DNA from: Agitococcus sp.
GTDB taxonomy: Bacteria; Pseudomonadota; Gammaproteobacteria; Pseudomonadales; Moraxellaceae
Direction: 5' to 3'
Length of the DNA stretch: 64,000 bases
NCBI GenBank assembly: GCA_030646715.1
Contig: JAUSLJ010000010.1
Location: 124,001-188,000 of the forward strand
Shown here: positions 55,523-64,000 of the stretch, in pieces
Position numbering within the stretch: position 1 is the stretch's first letter
Layout of the letters: the number at the start of each line of letters is the position of its first letter
Position numbers and translations under genes: made by a program
The notes under the pieces: model-generated
Told to the model about the DNA's origin: nothing
What the model saw: the letters and a program-made list of their open reading frames with translations, nothing else
The model's database searches: none

Positions 55523-56185
55523 TTATTTTACATCTTTCCAATACTCTTTATTCAGCAAATACACTGGCACAAAAAGAATGGCTAAGAAAGCAAGCACCCA
55601 CCAACCCAAGCTTTCACGCTCAGTACGGCTAGGCTCAGCCATATAGGTCATAAAGTTAACCAAGTCACCTACGGCCTCTTCATAGCCTTCAGGACCTAAC
55701 TCTTGTTCCATATTGGTCAACACATGAGGCATTGCCACATCTTTGAATACACGATTGTTGACACCCCACGGACGTTTGTCATCAGGATAGAAATTCAACA
55801 AATAGGTGTAAACCCAGTCTGGGCTACGCAAACGGGTCTCTAAAGACAAATCAGGTGGCGCATTACCAAACCATTTGGCTTGATCCTTTTTGTCCACTTT
55901 AGTATCCATAGGATCACCGATTTTATCAGTGGTAAACATCATGTATTCAGCGACTAATTTTGGATCAATCTCTAAATCTTGTGCCATGCGCTCATAACGT
56001 AAATACTTCGCCGAATGACAGCCTAAGCAGTAGCTGATAAACACTTTAGCACCGTTTTGCAACGACTCTTTATTGTGTAAATCAACAGGTGCTGGCTCAC
56101 AATGAACTTCACCACATCCGCCTACATTTGCCATTGCCATCATGGGACTGAGGAGTAAGGCAAATAATAAAAAGAACTTTTTCAT
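55523..56185 (-). CDS. petC: Cytochrome c1 of the bc1 complex
   Basis: 220 residues. Signal peptide ending MAMANV, heme-c site CLGCH at 53-57 (Cys53, Cys56, His57), a conserved YMAEPS region with possible axial Met, and a C-terminal membrane anchor (WWVLAFLAILFVPVYLLNKEYW). Accepts electrons from the Rieske protein. The ATG overlaps the petB stop by one base. Confidence 0.97.
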   Translation of the reverse strand: MKKFFLLFALLLSPMMAMANVGGCGEVHCEPAPVDLHNKESLQNGAKVFISYCLGCHSAKYLRYERMAQDLEIDPKLVAEYMMFTTDKIGDPMDTKVDKKDQAKWFGNAPPDLSLETRLRSPDWVYTYLLNFYPDDKRPWGVNNRVFKDVAMPHVLTNMEQELGPEGYEEAVGDLVNFMTYMAEPSRTERESLGWWVLAFLAILFVPVYLLNKEYWKDVK

Positions 56186-57414
56186 TAGTGCGACCCTCCA
56201 GTGACTCGTTTTGGCGGCTGTTTACACGTTTCAATCGACGTATAAATAGGCATCAACAAGAAGAACAAGAAGTAAGTAATGGTAAAAATTTGTGACAAGA
56301 TAGTTTTAATCGGGGTCGCTGCTACGGCACCTAAATAACCCAAACTAACAAAACTGACAACAAAAATAGCCAACCATACTTTACTCATCCAACCTTTATA
56401 ACGGATTGATTTAACAGGACTCTTATCTAGCCACGGCAAGACAAAGAGAATTGCAATCGCACCTCCCATGGCAATAATACCGCCAATTTTAGAAGGTACC
56501 GCACGCAAAATCGCATAGAACGGCGTGTAATACCATACGGGAGCAATATGCAAAGGCGTTTTCAAAGGATTGGCAGGCTCATAATTTGGCTTTTCTAGGA
56601 GGTAACCACCACCATCAGGAAAGAAAAACAAAATAATCGAAAAAATAAAGAGGAAAACGACAATGCCAACCAAATCATGAACGGTGTAATAAGGATGGAA
56701 AGGAATACCATCTAAAGGAATGCCATCAGCACCTTTCACTTTCTTAATATCAACACCATCAGGATTATTTGAGCCGACATGATGCAGTGCAACCAAGTGA
56801 ATAAACACTAAGCCCACTAGAATCAACGGAATAACCGCAACATGAATGGCAAAGAAACGGTTTAAGGTTGCGCCCGAAATCAAAAAGTCACCACGAACCC
56901 AAGTGACCAAAGCTTCACCAACGACAGGAACCGCGCCGACAAGATTCAAAATAACCTGCGCGCCCCAGTAGGACATATTGCCCCAAGGTAACAAATAACC
57001 AAAAAACCCTTCGGCCATTAAGCATAGGTAAATACCCATACCAATCAACCACACCAATTCACGCGGCTTTTGATAAGAGCCGTAGAGCAAACCACGGAAC
57101 ATATGCAAATAAACAACAACAAAGAACGCAGATGCTCCCGTCGAATGCATATAGCGCAGCAACCAACCGTACTCAACATCTCGCATGATGTATTCGATAG
57201 AATCGAACGCGCCATCGCCAGTAGGCGTATAAATCATTGTTAACCAAAAGCCAGTGACCAATTGGTTAACTAATACCACCATCGACAATACGCCGAAGAA
57301 GTACCAAAAATTGAAGTTTTTGGGCGCGTAGTATTTGGACATGTGGTATTCGTAGGTTTCCGTAGCAGGAAACCGCGCATCTACCCATGACATCAAGTTA
57401 CTTAATAATTTCAT
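56185..57414 (-). CDS. petB: Cytochrome b of the bc1 complex
   Basis: 409 residues, eight or more membrane helices. Heme-ligand histidines in the helix around RYMHSTGASAFFVVVYLHMFRG (in part) and in FFAIHVAVIPLILVGLVFIHLVALHH. Qo-site motif PDWH is replaced by the usual bacterial region around APVWYYTPFYAILRAVPSK, with PVWY in place of PEWY. Full length for a fused bacterial cytochrome b. Confidence 0.97.
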   Translation of the reverse strand: MKLLSNLMSWVDARFPATETYEYHMSKYYAPKNFNFWYFFGVLSMVVLVNQLVTGFWLTMIYTPTGDGAFDSIEYIMRDVEYGWLLRYMHSTGASAFFVVVYLHMFRGLLYGSYQKPRELVWLIGMGIYLCLMAEGFFGYLLPWGNMSYWGAQVILNLVGAVPVVGEALVTWVRGDFLISGATLNRFFAIHVAVIPLILVGLVFIHLVALHHVGSNNPDGVDIKKVKGADGIPLDGIPFHPYYTVHDLVGIVVFLFIFSIILFFFPDGGGYLLEKPNYEPANPLKTPLHIAPVWYYTPFYAILRAVPSKIGGIIAMGGAIAILFVLPWLDKSPVKSIRYKGWMSKVWLAIFVVSFVSLGYLGAVAATPIKTILSQIFTITYFLFFLLMPIYTSIETCKQPPKRVTGGSH

Positions 57415-57998
57415 TAGGCAGACTCCCCAATGATGACAACACTGTCAGTCACATATTTATAGGGTGGTACTTCTAAGTTTAAAGGAGCGGGTACGCCCTT
57501 ATAAACACGCCCTGCCATATCGTAAGTAGAACCATGACAAGGACAGAAGAAGCCGCCGCGAAAGCTTTGACCCAAGTCAGCGGGCGCAACTTCTGGACGA
57601 TATGTCGGCGAACAACCCAAATGAGTACAAATACCAACCAAAATCAAATAATCTTTATTAATGGAGCGATATTCATTTTTGGCAAAGTCTGGTTGAACCG
57701 ACTCTTCAGAATTAGGATCGCGCAAGCTCCCCTCGACTTTCTTTAAATCAGCCAATGCTTCAGGTGTGCGACGCACCACCCAAACAGGCTTACCACGCCA
57801 CTCAACCACCATTTGTTGACCTGGCTCAAGTCCGCTTAAATCAGCAGTCACAGGTGCACCAGCCGCTTTGGCTTTAGCACTCGGATTCCACGATTTAACA
57901 AACGGAACCGCTGCGCCAACGATACCTACAGCACCTACTGCTGCGGTTACGCCGACAAGCATACGTCGTCGGCTAAGATCTACGCCGTCAGTACTCAT
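57414..57998 (-). CDS. petA: Ubiquinol-cytochrome c reductase Rieske iron-sulfur subunit
   Basis: 194 residues. Twin-arginine-type N-terminal signal-anchor (DLSRRRMLVGVTAAVGAVG), then the Rieske domain with 2Fe-2S ligands Cys124 and His126 (CTHLGC) and Cys152/His155 (CPCHGS). Disulfide cysteines Cys129 and Cys154 are present. First gene of petABC; preceded by a good sigma-70 promoter. Confidence 0.97.
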   Translation of the reverse strand: MSTDGVDLSRRRMLVGVTAAVGAVGIVGAAVPFVKSWNPSAKAKAAGAPVTADLSGLEPGQQMVVEWRGKPVWVVRRTPEALADLKKVEGSLRDPNSEESVQPDFAKNEYRSINKDYLILVGICTHLGCSPTYRPEVAPADLGQSFRGGFFCPCHGSTYDMAGRVYKGVPAPLNLEVPPYKYVTDSVVIIGESA

Positions 57999-58071
57999 TC
58001 ACGTACTCCCCCAAACAAGCACACAGAGGTTTTGCGGCAATCGGCCGCAAAGCCCACCTAAAAGCCCCGCA

Positions 58072-58100
58072 AGTCTAAAGAAATTAACGTGTTGTTACAA
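58072..58100 (-). promoter_or_regulatory. Candidate promoter of petABC
   Basis: Minus strand: -35 TTGTAA (58095-58100), 17 bp spacer, -10 TAGACT (58072-58077), about 74 bp before the petA start. Confidence 0.6.
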
Positions 58101-58174
58101 GAAAAAAGCCACAGAGATGCAAGGGATTTAATACCTAGTGTCAGTTTAAAACACAATTGACCACTTTAGAAACG

Positions 58175-58201
58175 ACAATCCCCAGACAAGCTGGGGATTG
58201 T
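58175..58201 (-). terminator. Hairpin after rpsI
   Basis: Perfect 11 bp arms ACAATCCCCAG / CTGGGGATTGT with a 5 nt loop, about 24 bp after the rpsI stop. Only a short T-stretch follows (CGTTTC), so termination may be partial. Confidence 0.65.
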
Positions 58202-58224
58202 TGAAGCTGTAACCGAATAAACGA

Positions 58225-58617
58225 TTAACGCTTGGAGTACTGTGGACGCTTACGCGCTTTGCGTAAACCCACTTTCTTACGTTCAACTTCACGCGAGTCA
58301 CGAGTCACAAAACCTGCTTGACGCAAGGCTGACTTCAAGGTCTCATCGTATTGTACTAACGCACGAGTAATACCGTGACGAATCGCACCTGCTTGACCGC
58401 TCATACCACCACCAGCAACGGTGATGTAAAAATCAAACTTGTTAGTACATTCAATCAACTCTAAAGGTTGACGAACAATCATACGAGATGTTTCGCGAGC
58501 GAAATACACATCTAATGTACGATTGTTAACTGTAATTGCACCCGAACCTGCTTTTAAAAACACACGGGCGGTAGCAGTTTTACGACGGCCAGTGCCGTAG
58601 TTAGTTGTTGCTGTCAT
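58225..58617 (-). CDS. rpsI: 30S ribosomal protein S9
   Basis: 130 residues, complete family length. [19 protein letters not shown] at the start, [20 protein letters not shown] in the middle, and the C-terminal [12 protein letters not shown] that reaches the decoding site. 10 bp after rplM. Confidence 0.99.
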   Translation of the reverse strand: MTATTNYGTGRRKTATARVFLKAGSGAITVNNRTLDVYFARETSRMIVRQPLELIECTNKFDFYITVAGGGMSGQAGAIRHGITRALVQYDETLKSALRQAGFVTRDSREVERKKVGLRKARKRPQYSKR

Positions 58618-58627
58618 AATTCACCCG

Positions 58628-59056
58628 TTAGATATCTAAAACTAAAGGTTGCTGTGCGGTATGAGGATGCGTTGCACCACCATACACTTTGAGCTTGCTG
58701 AACATGGCATAACCTAAAGGACCTTTAGGCAACATACCTTTGACAGCTTTCTCAATCACTTCTTGTGGTCTTTTGGCAATTAACTTATTAAAGTTAGTGC
58801 TTTTGATTCCACCTGGGAATTCTGAATGGCGATAGTACATTTTATCTTCGCCTTTAGTGCCAGTAACAACAATGTTACTCGCATTAACGACGATGATGTA
58901 ATCACCCGTGTCAACGTGTGGGGTGTAGATTGGCTTATGCTTTCCGCGTAAACGGCTAGCGATTTCGGATGCCAAACGACCAAGCGTCTTGCCGGATGCG
59001 TCAACCACATACCAGTCGCGCTTAACCGTTTCCGGCTTGGCACTGAACGTTTTCAT
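58628..59056 (-). CDS. rplM: 50S ribosomal protein L13
   Basis: 142 residues from ATG 59056 ([20 protein letters not shown]), the normal L13 start; the longer open frame to 59155 crosses the promoter and is not used. Typical [20 protein letters not shown] and [20 protein letters not shown] blocks. First gene of the rplM-rpsI operon. Confidence 0.99.
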   Translation of the reverse strand: MKTFSAKPETVKRDWYVVDASGKTLGRLASEIASRLRGKHKPIYTPHVDTGDYIIVVNASNIVVTGTKGEDKMYYRHSEFPGGIKSTNFNKLIAKRPQEVIEKAVKGMLPKGPLGYAMFSKLKVYGGATHPHTAQQPLVLDI

Positions 59057-59123
59057 TGCTACAAGGCCTTTTTTAAAGTCAAGGACACAGGATTTGTTAC
59101 AACCCTGCCAAAATAGAAGGCGG

Positions 59124-59152
59124 ATATTACTCAAGAGACAGTCATTTGACAA
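59124..59152 (-). promoter_or_regulatory. rplM-rpsI promoter
   Basis: Minus strand: -35 TTGTCA (59147-59152), 17 bp spacer, -10 TAATAT (59124-59129), about 68 bp before rplM. Confidence 0.78.
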
Positions 59153-59223
59153 CAAAAAGAATGTGCCATTTTCAAAAAAACGAGTTTTTTCGATTTTTTC
59201 TGAGTGAAAGTTCGTTTTTCAGC

Positions 59224-60051
59224 CTACTGCGGGCTATAGCTTAAACGGTATTGGTGGCCAATGTCACCCCCATGTTGTAACAACCACATTTCTTGAAAGG
59301 TGCGTCGTGCCGCCCAACCGACATCTTTAATGAAACTAGCGTTAATCGCCGCCCCTACCGCAGCACCCACAATCGGGACAATATTTAACGCTTTCCGCTT
59401 AGTGAGATTAATGCCCAACTGTGCGGCCAAATCTTTTAAGCCGACCATCAGGGCTTCTTTGCCCATCGTCGCAAATGCCGCTTGTTGGATTTGCGACCAT
59501 GTTTGTTGCTGAAGCATTTGCTTAATCGCCACCAAACTAACTAAAGCCGCTTCTTTTTCTTTTAATGAATTAGCACTGGCGATACCAAATACTCTTAACA
59601 CGACAAAACGCCCCTCTTCGCCCTTTAACTCAAAGCCGTAACAGAGTGCCGTTTGATAAATCGTGCGTAAAGCTAATGTCATCAACGAAGGAACATCGAC
59701 AGCGATACCTAATAAGCCTGTTGCGCCCGTCACACCGCCTTCGGCTGCAGCCATGGCAATTGCTCGGTCATGGGCGGTATCTGCCAAACTGTCACAGAGC
59801 TTCATATCAGCGTAAAACAATTCACCAATATGGCTAACACCTGCTTGCTTTAACACCGCATCAGGATTGGCTAGTTTTTCACCTACTTTACACGCCGCCT
59901 CCAATGCCGCATGTAATGCCGCTTCTGGAATCACTAAATCCACTAATTTGGCGGCAGGTGTTAATGCCAGCCCCATGAGCATAGAGGAGAGTTTAGGTGA
60001 TTGTCCTTGCCACACGTGAATCGCTTTAATTTGTTGCTGTTCGTAAGACAT
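59224..60051 (-). CDS. EcsC family protein
   Basis: 275 residues. Glycine/alanine-rich EcsC-type core: AEGGVTGATGLLGIAVDVPS at about 105-125, followed by AYGF-like CYGFELKGEEG, and near the end NIVPIVGAAVGAAINASFIKDVGWAARRTF in two parts. The family is named after a Bacillus protein; biochemical function unknown. Weakly hydrophobic patches suggest peripheral membrane contact. Inserted between rplM and zapE, which are adjacent in E. coli. Confidence 0.85.
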   Translation of the reverse strand: MSYEQQQIKAIHVWQGQSPKLSSMLMGLALTPAAKLVDLVIPEAALHAALEAACKVGEKLANPDAVLKQAGVSHIGELFYADMKLCDSLADTAHDRAIAMAAAEGGVTGATGLLGIAVDVPSLMTLALRTIYQTALCYGFELKGEEGRFVVLRVFGIASANSLKEKEAALVSLVAIKQMLQQQTWSQIQQAAFATMGKEALMVGLKDLAAQLGINLTKRKALNIVPIVGAAVGAAINASFIKDVGWAARRTFQEMWLLQHGGDIGHQYRLSYSPQ

Positions 60052-60074
60052 AACTAATACCTCACCTCAAATGG

Positions 60075-60124
60075 CTTCGACTCCGCTCAGCCAACGTAGA
60101 TATGCTCCCTGAGCGGAGTCGAAG
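60075..60124. repeat. Palindromic REP/BIME-like element, second type
   Basis: Perfect 16 bp arms CTTCGACTCCGCTCAG / CTGAGCGGAGTCGAAG with an 18 nt loop, between the zapE stop and the ecsC start. Unlike the TGAGCTTGTCGAA type at 48932 and 54128 but sharing the TTCGAC end. Confidence 0.85.
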
Positions 60125-60151
60125 GGGTAACGAACCAAATACCGACAAGTA

Positions 60152-61279
60152 CTAGGGCAAATGCGGCAACTCCAAATACTCTCGGGATTGCATTTCTTGT
60201 AAACGGCTGCGTGTACGCTGAATTTCAAAATTGAGTCGGCCACCGCCACCACTGTACATACCTTCGATCGGTGCGGCAGCAGTCACAATTAATTTAACTT
60301 GTCGATCGTAAAATTCATCAATTAAATTAATAAAACGGCGTGTTGAGTCATCATTTTTTTCGCCCATAATGGGGATATTACTCAATAAAACCGTATGATA
60401 TTCACGGGCAATTTCAATATAGTCCGAAGCACTACGCGGCTTTTCACATAACTCATGATAATCACACCATAAAACATCTTCTGTGCGCGCCCGTACAGCC
60501 ACCACACGCTCATTAACCATGATTTCATCATAGTGAATGATAGCCCCCTGCGCCAACTCATTAAAACTGCTTTGTAGATTGCTTTCGGCTTCGGAATCTA
60601 ACGGTGAATGATATAACTCAACATGAGTTAACACACGCAAACGATAATCAATGCCAGAGTCCACATTTAACACCTGACAAAACTCTTTCACCAAAGCAAT
60701 GGCAGGTAAAAATCGCTCACGTTGAAGGCCATTTTCATACAAGCGATCAGGAATAATATTACTCGTCGCGACTAAGGTAACACCACGCAAAAAAAGCTCT
60801 TCAAATAAGCCTTTTAATAACATGGCATCTGTAATGTCAGTAACAAAAAACTCATCAAAACAAATCACTACCGCATCTGCATGAATACGATCAGCGACTT
60901 TTTTTAAGGGATCTTTTTCCCCTTTTAAATCGTTTAATTCTTTGTGCACGCGCTGCATAAAACGATGGAAGTGAATACGCAATTTGCGTCTAAAGGGCAA
61001 AGACTCGCAAAACAAATCCATCAAATAAGTTTTGCCTCGACCCACACCACCCCATAAATACAAGCCATTAACAGGTGTCCGCATTTCTTTGGCTAGTTTG
61101 ATACGGCTAACGGGATTACGGCTTTGCGTCGTTTCGTAACGCGTTGTTAAAACCTCATAAATACGCTGCAACTCATTAACTGCAGCTTGTTGCGCCGTAT
61201 CATGCTGAAATACACCACTGGCGATATCTTGTTGATAACGTGCCAAGGGACTCAAAACAGGGGTCAACTCTGAACTCAT
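60152..61279 (-). CDS. zapE: Cell division protein ZapE (AFG1-like ATPase)
   Basis: 375 residues. Walker A GGVGRGKT at 77-84 in LYLWGGVGRGKTYLMDLF, Walker B VICFDEFFVTDITDA, sensor-type LVATSNIIPDRLYENGLQR, and the AFG1 finger FIKLIDEFYDR-like RFINLIDEFYDR. ZapE interacts with FtsZ and stabilises division under stress. It overlaps the hydrolase gene by 4 bp. Confidence 0.96.
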   Translation of the reverse strand: MSSELTPVLSPLARYQQDIASGVFQHDTAQQAAVNELQRIYEVLTTRYETTQSRNPVSRIKLAKEMRTPVNGLYLWGGVGRGKTYLMDLFCESLPFRRKLRIHFHRFMQRVHKELNDLKGEKDPLKKVADRIHADAVVICFDEFFVTDITDAMLLKGLFEELFLRGVTLVATSNIIPDRLYENGLQRERFLPAIALVKEFCQVLNVDSGIDYRLRVLTHVELYHSPLDSEAESNLQSSFNELAQGAIIHYDEIMVNERVVAVRARTEDVLWCDYHELCEKPRSASDYIEIAREYHTVLLSNIPIMGEKNDDSTRRFINLIDEFYDRQVKLIVTAAAPIEGMYSGGGGRLNFEIQRTRSRLQEMQSREYLELPHLP

Positions 61280-61896
61280 ACTAAATTTTCCAAAATACTC
61301 TGCCGTAATTCTGTTAAACGACCATGAAAGAAATGACTACAATCAGCAAAACGAATCACGGTTATCGATTGCTGTTTTGCCCAAATAAACACCTCTTCGG
61401 CGGGGACAACTTCATCCGCATCACCTTGCACAACCACTGTATTGGCGGGCAATGACAAACCCACGAAAGGATAATGATGAACTGGGGGCGCAATTAACAA
61501 TAACTGTTTTAACTGTACGGGCAAAGCAGACAAACGACTTACAGTAGCGGCAGCAATATATGAGCCAAAGGAAAAACCAGCCAAGTATAATTCAGTCGCT
61601 TGTGTTTGTGCCAAAGCCCATGTAATCACCGCGACTGCATCATCAATTTCGCCGTTACCGTTATCGTGAACACCGTCACTATGCCCGACACCCCGAAAAT
61701 TGAACGTGACAACTGTAATACCTTGTTCCTTATAAGCACGCACAATCGTAGTGACAACCTTGTTATCCATCGTGCCACCAAACAAAGGATGAGGGTGACA
61801 AACGACTGCTACTTGCCCCGCTTTGGGGGTTGATGGTACTGTGAGACGTGTTTCTAGGCGACCCGTTTGGCCTTGCACATAGCTTGTTGCAGTCAT
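61276..61896 (-). CDS. Alpha/beta-hydrolase (COG2945 type)
   Basis: 206 residues from ATG 61896. Oxyanion-type CHPHPLFGGTMDN at 33-45, nucleophile elbow GFSFG with Ser109, acid region VVQGDADEVVP, and catalytic-His context CSHFFHGRL. Small serine hydrolase without lid; substrate unknown. The longer frame would begin at a TTG. It overlaps zapE by 4 bp and is divergent from zapG. Confidence 0.9.
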   Translation of the reverse strand: MTATSYVQGQTGRLETRLTVPSTPKAGQVAVVCHPHPLFGGTMDNKVVTTIVRAYKEQGITVVTFNFRGVGHSDGVHDNGNGEIDDAVAVITWALAQTQATELYLAGFSFGSYIAAATVSRLSALPVQLKQLLLIAPPVHHYPFVGLSLPANTVVVQGDADEVVPAEEVFIWAKQQSITVIRFADCSHFFHGRLTELRQSILENLV

Positions 61897-61982
61897 GATG
61901 ACACTCGACAATCAATTTATGTGGGAATGTTATAGACTAGTGGCGCAAACGCCAATATTAAATACTGTACTTGGGGGATTCT

Positions 61983-62429
61983 ATGGAGTGGCTGCTGTAT
62001 GTGTTAGTTTTTGCGATTGGTGTCGCAGCAGGTTACTTTTTACAGTTTTATCGCAATAGCGATAATCGAGTACGTGAACTAGAAGACCATTTGAAAACGC
62101 TTCAAGCCAAGTATGAGCACTACCAAGAAACGGTAACCACTCACTTTTCTCAATCTGCGCAATTGGTTAATAATTTAACGAATGCATATCGCGAAGTACA
62201 TGAGCATTTGCAAACGGGTGCAAACGAACTGTGTGCGGATAATAAACGCCACACTAGTAGTAATCCAGCGAGTGCATTTTTAGGTTTGGCGACACCGAAA
62301 GATGCTTATCCACAACCTGCGTTATTGAATGATGATAAATTTTTGTCGGCTATTGAGCCACCGCGCGATTACGCACCTAAAAGTCCACATGATAAAGGGA
62401 TGTTGGATGAAGAGTATGGGTTGAGGTAA
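61983..62429 (+). CDS. zapG: ZapG (YhcB/DUF1043) cell-envelope coordination protein
   Basis: 148 residues from ATG 61983 (GGGGA just upstream; the longer frame starts with TTG). N-terminal membrane helix (LLYVLVFAIGVAAGYFLQF), coiled coil (RVRELEDHLKTLQAKYEHYQ), and a YRNSDNRVRELE-type DUF1043 motif. The C-terminal part is low-complexity. In E. coli it links division and peptidoglycan growth and neighbours zapE, as here. Confidence 0.9.
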   Translation: MEWLLYVLVFAIGVAAGYFLQFYRNSDNRVRELEDHLKTLQAKYEHYQETVTTHFSQSAQLVNNLTNAYREVHEHLQTGANELCADNKRHTSSNPASAFLGLATPKDAYPQPALLNDDKFLSAIEPPRDYAPKSPHDKGMLDEEYGLR

Positions 62430-62445
62430 ATCAACACCCTGAATC

Positions 62446-62477
62446 AAAAAAAAGCCCGCTAACAAGCGGGCTTTTTT
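62446..62477. terminator. Bidirectional terminator between zapG and sat
   Basis: Arms AAAAGCCCGCT / AGCGGGCTTTT with a 4 nt loop and A-run/T-run on both sides, serving both convergent genes. Confidence 0.9.
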
Positions 62478-62493
62478 ACTTCAAACAATCTAC

Positions 62494-63708
62494 TTATTTA
62501 GCAGAATGCCCAGTCAATTCCACTTTCACTTTTTCATGCTCTTCTAAAGACGCATAATATTTGCGCAACACTTCAAGCACTTCAGGGCGCGAGAAGTTAT
62601 CGGCAACAGCTTCACCTTCAGACAAGGCTTTACGCAACTTTGTACCTGAAACCAATACACGGTCAGCAGGGGTATGTGGACAGGTTTTAGTCGACGCCAT
62701 ACCACCACAAGCATTACACCAGAACGTCCAGTCAATTTTCAACGGCTGAGTTTGCAACGCGCCTGCGGGGATTTGTTCAAAAATCGTTTGTGCATCAAAT
62801 GGGCCGTAGTACTCGCCTACGCCTGCATGGTCACGACCGACGATCAAATGTGAGCAACCATAGTTTTGACGGAACAAGGCGTGTAACAAGGCTTCACGAG
62901 GGCCTGCGTAACGCATATCCAACGGATAACCTGATTGCACAACCGTGTTTTTGACAAAATACTTGTCAATCAACACGCTAATCGCTTCTTGACGTACTTC
63001 AGCAGGAATATCACCCGGTTTTAACGCACCTAACAAGGAATGAACCATCACACCATCACAAATCTCAATCGCGATTTTGGCGAGGTATTCGTGCGAACGG
63101 TGCATTGGGTTACGGGTTTGGAAAGCGGCAATGGTTTTCCAGCCTTTAGCTTCAAACAACTCACGCGTTTGCGCTGGAGTCATATAAGTATCAGCGTATT
63201 TCGTAGGGAACTCGCCTTGCGACAAGACTTTGACAGGGCCTGCAAGGTTAACATCGCCCTGCTCCATCACCATTTTTACACCAGGGTGAGCGATGTCATT
63301 GGTGCGGAAAATTTCACGGCATTCTAAATCTTTGTCGATGCTGTACTTTTCAGTCACCGTCATCGTGCCCATGATTTCGCCACTGTCACTATCTACCAAA
63401 GCCACATCTTCACCAATCGTAATAGTGTCGGCTGTTTTGGGTGTCGTCGATAAAGTAATCGGGATTGGCCAAAACAAGCCATTAGTCATTTGCATGGTGG
63501 TGCAAACACTTAACCAATCCGCATGTCCCATAAAACCCGTTAACGGAGTGAAGCCGCCGATACCCAACATAATCAAGTCGCCACTTTCACGCGAACTAAT
63601 GACCACCTTTTTTAAGGACTGAGCGCGCGCTAATTCGGCAACTAAAGCTTCGCCTTCTAATAACAATGGCAGTAGAACATCACTACCATGCGGTTTTACT
63701 AATGACAT
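62494..63708 (-). CDS. sat: Sulfate adenylyltransferase (ATP sulfurylase, Sat type)
   Basis: 404 residues. Catalytic [34 protein letters not shown] and a C-terminal zinc-site [15 protein letters not shown]. This homo-oligomeric form, unlike CysDN, in sulfur oxidisers runs in the direction APS + PPi to ATP + sulfate with AprAB; sulfate reducers use the reverse. In this gammaproteobacterial setting oxidation is more likely, but AprAB is not in the window. Monocistronic on minus. Confidence 0.96.
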   Translation of the reverse strand: MSLVKPHGSDVLLPLLLEGEALVAELARAQSLKKVVISSRESGDLIMLGIGGFTPLTGFMGHADWLSVCTTMQMTNGLFWPIPITLSTTPKTADTITIGEDVALVDSDSGEIMGTMTVTEKYSIDKDLECREIFRTNDIAHPGVKMVMEQGDVNLAGPVKVLSQGEFPTKYADTYMTPAQTRELFEAKGWKTIAAFQTRNPMHRSHEYLAKIAIEICDGVMVHSLLGALKPGDIPAEVRQEAISVLIDKYFVKNTVVQSGYPLDMRYAGPREALLHALFRQNYGCSHLIVGRDHAGVGEYYGPFDAQTIFEQIPAGALQTQPLKIDWTFWCNACGGMASTKTCPHTPADRVLVSGTKLRKALSEGEAVADNFSRPEVLEVLRKYYASLEEHEKVKVELTGHSAK

Positions 63709-63784
63709 AAATATTCCTCAACAACTTGCAGTGAGTAGAAAAGAGCGCAATTATACGCGCCTCTTTCACTTAGACTCTAGCCTT

Positions 63785-64000
63785 ATGGCCAATGCATACC
63801 TGATTTATTGTCGCGCAGGCTTCGAAAAAGAAGCCGCCCTCGAATTACAGCACTTTGCTGACCAGTATGGCTGGCAAGGTTATATCAAAGCGAAGGCTGA
63901 CAGTGCCTATGTTTTATTCTGTGGCGAAGACTTGCCCGAGACAGGAGAAAACGCCCCAAAATGGCGGGAATTGGTGTTTGCTCGGCAATTATTATTCATT
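63785..64000 (+). CDS. rlmM: 23S rRNA 2'-O-ribose C2498 methyltransferase, N-terminal part (cut by window edge)
   Basis: 72 residues visible from ATG 63785. IYCRAGFEKEAALELQHFA matches the RlmM start (CRPGFEKE), followed by a THUMP-like domain start ending ELVFARQLLFI, as in IFARQ of E. coli RlmM. The catalytic methyltransferase domain lies outside. Divergent from sat. Confidence 0.9.
   Translation, partial: MANAYLIYCRAGFEKEAALELQHFADQYGWQGYIKAKADSAYVLFCGEDLPETGENAPKWRELVFARQLLFI

Noticed and set aside
59057-59155. Longer L13 start
   Set aside because: It crosses a consensus promoter and adds residues absent from the L13 family.

Overview
The window is a contiguous stretch of a gammaproteobacterial chromosome. 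Gene orders typical of the class are intact: lepA-lepB-DUF4845-rnc, the whole division and cell-wall (dcw) cluster from rsmH to ftsZ-lpxC, rplM-rpsI-petABC-sspA-sspB, rsmI/lpoA-yraN-dolP and zapE/zapG. A homo-oligomeric type ATP sulfurylase (sat) and a complete cytochrome bc1 operon fit a respiring sulfur oxidiser. The modest GC content and the overall set suggest a Thiotrichales/Beggiatoaceae-like bacterium. That placement is inference only; no rRNA is present.

Layout. 1-5450: rnc (cut by the window edge), DUF4845, lepB, lepA, mucD and rseC on the minus strand. nadB runs divergently, but the sigma-E genes rpoE-rseA-rseB that normally lie between nadB and rseC are absent. 7.3-12.3 kb: an unknown AT-rich gene, a tonB-like gene translationally coupled to a beta-barrel gene, an RhlB-type helicase, a decayed alpha/beta-hydrolase gene, an acetoacetate-decarboxylase-like gene and a cold-shock gene. 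12.5-20.65 kb: tRNA-Arg(CCU) occupied by an 8.1 kb integrative element. It carries a P4-type integrase, an AlpA-type regulator, three small unknown genes, a CHC2/Toprim/DUF3987 primase-helicase and a cysteine-rich protein. It has very long, repeat-rich non-coding ends. 20.8-30.5 kb: M48 protease plus LemA, a Nudix-ThiE fusion, argJ, secA, an M23 peptidase and a dciA-like gene. 30.5-48.1 kb: the dcw cluster on the minus strand, behind a strong promoter but without mraZ and murB. 48.5-51.2 kb: rnpB, then a type II restriction-modification pair. 51.3-64 kb: rsmI, lpoA (short form), yraN, dolP, sspBA, petCBA, rpsI-rplM, ecsC, zapE, a hydrolase, zapG, sat and the start of rlmM.

The most unusual part is the integrative element. 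Its replication module is enclosed by a diverged inverted duplication of about 170 bp made of iteron-like ATAGC(A/G)A units, arranged A'-B' on the left and B-A on the right, with a further copy inside a coding region. The AlpA protein carries a C-terminal segment homologous to the region just after the primase zinc finger. Two ACCT-N3-AGGT operators precede alpA, C-run repeats lie at the right end, and 26 bp repeats sit inside both att sites. The layout resembles a minimal phage satellite or P4/PICI-like replicon. I found no CRISPR array, IS element or structural phage gene.

Many start codons below were moved from the longest open frame to an internal ATG on the basis of ribosome binding sites and family length; this is stated in each entry.
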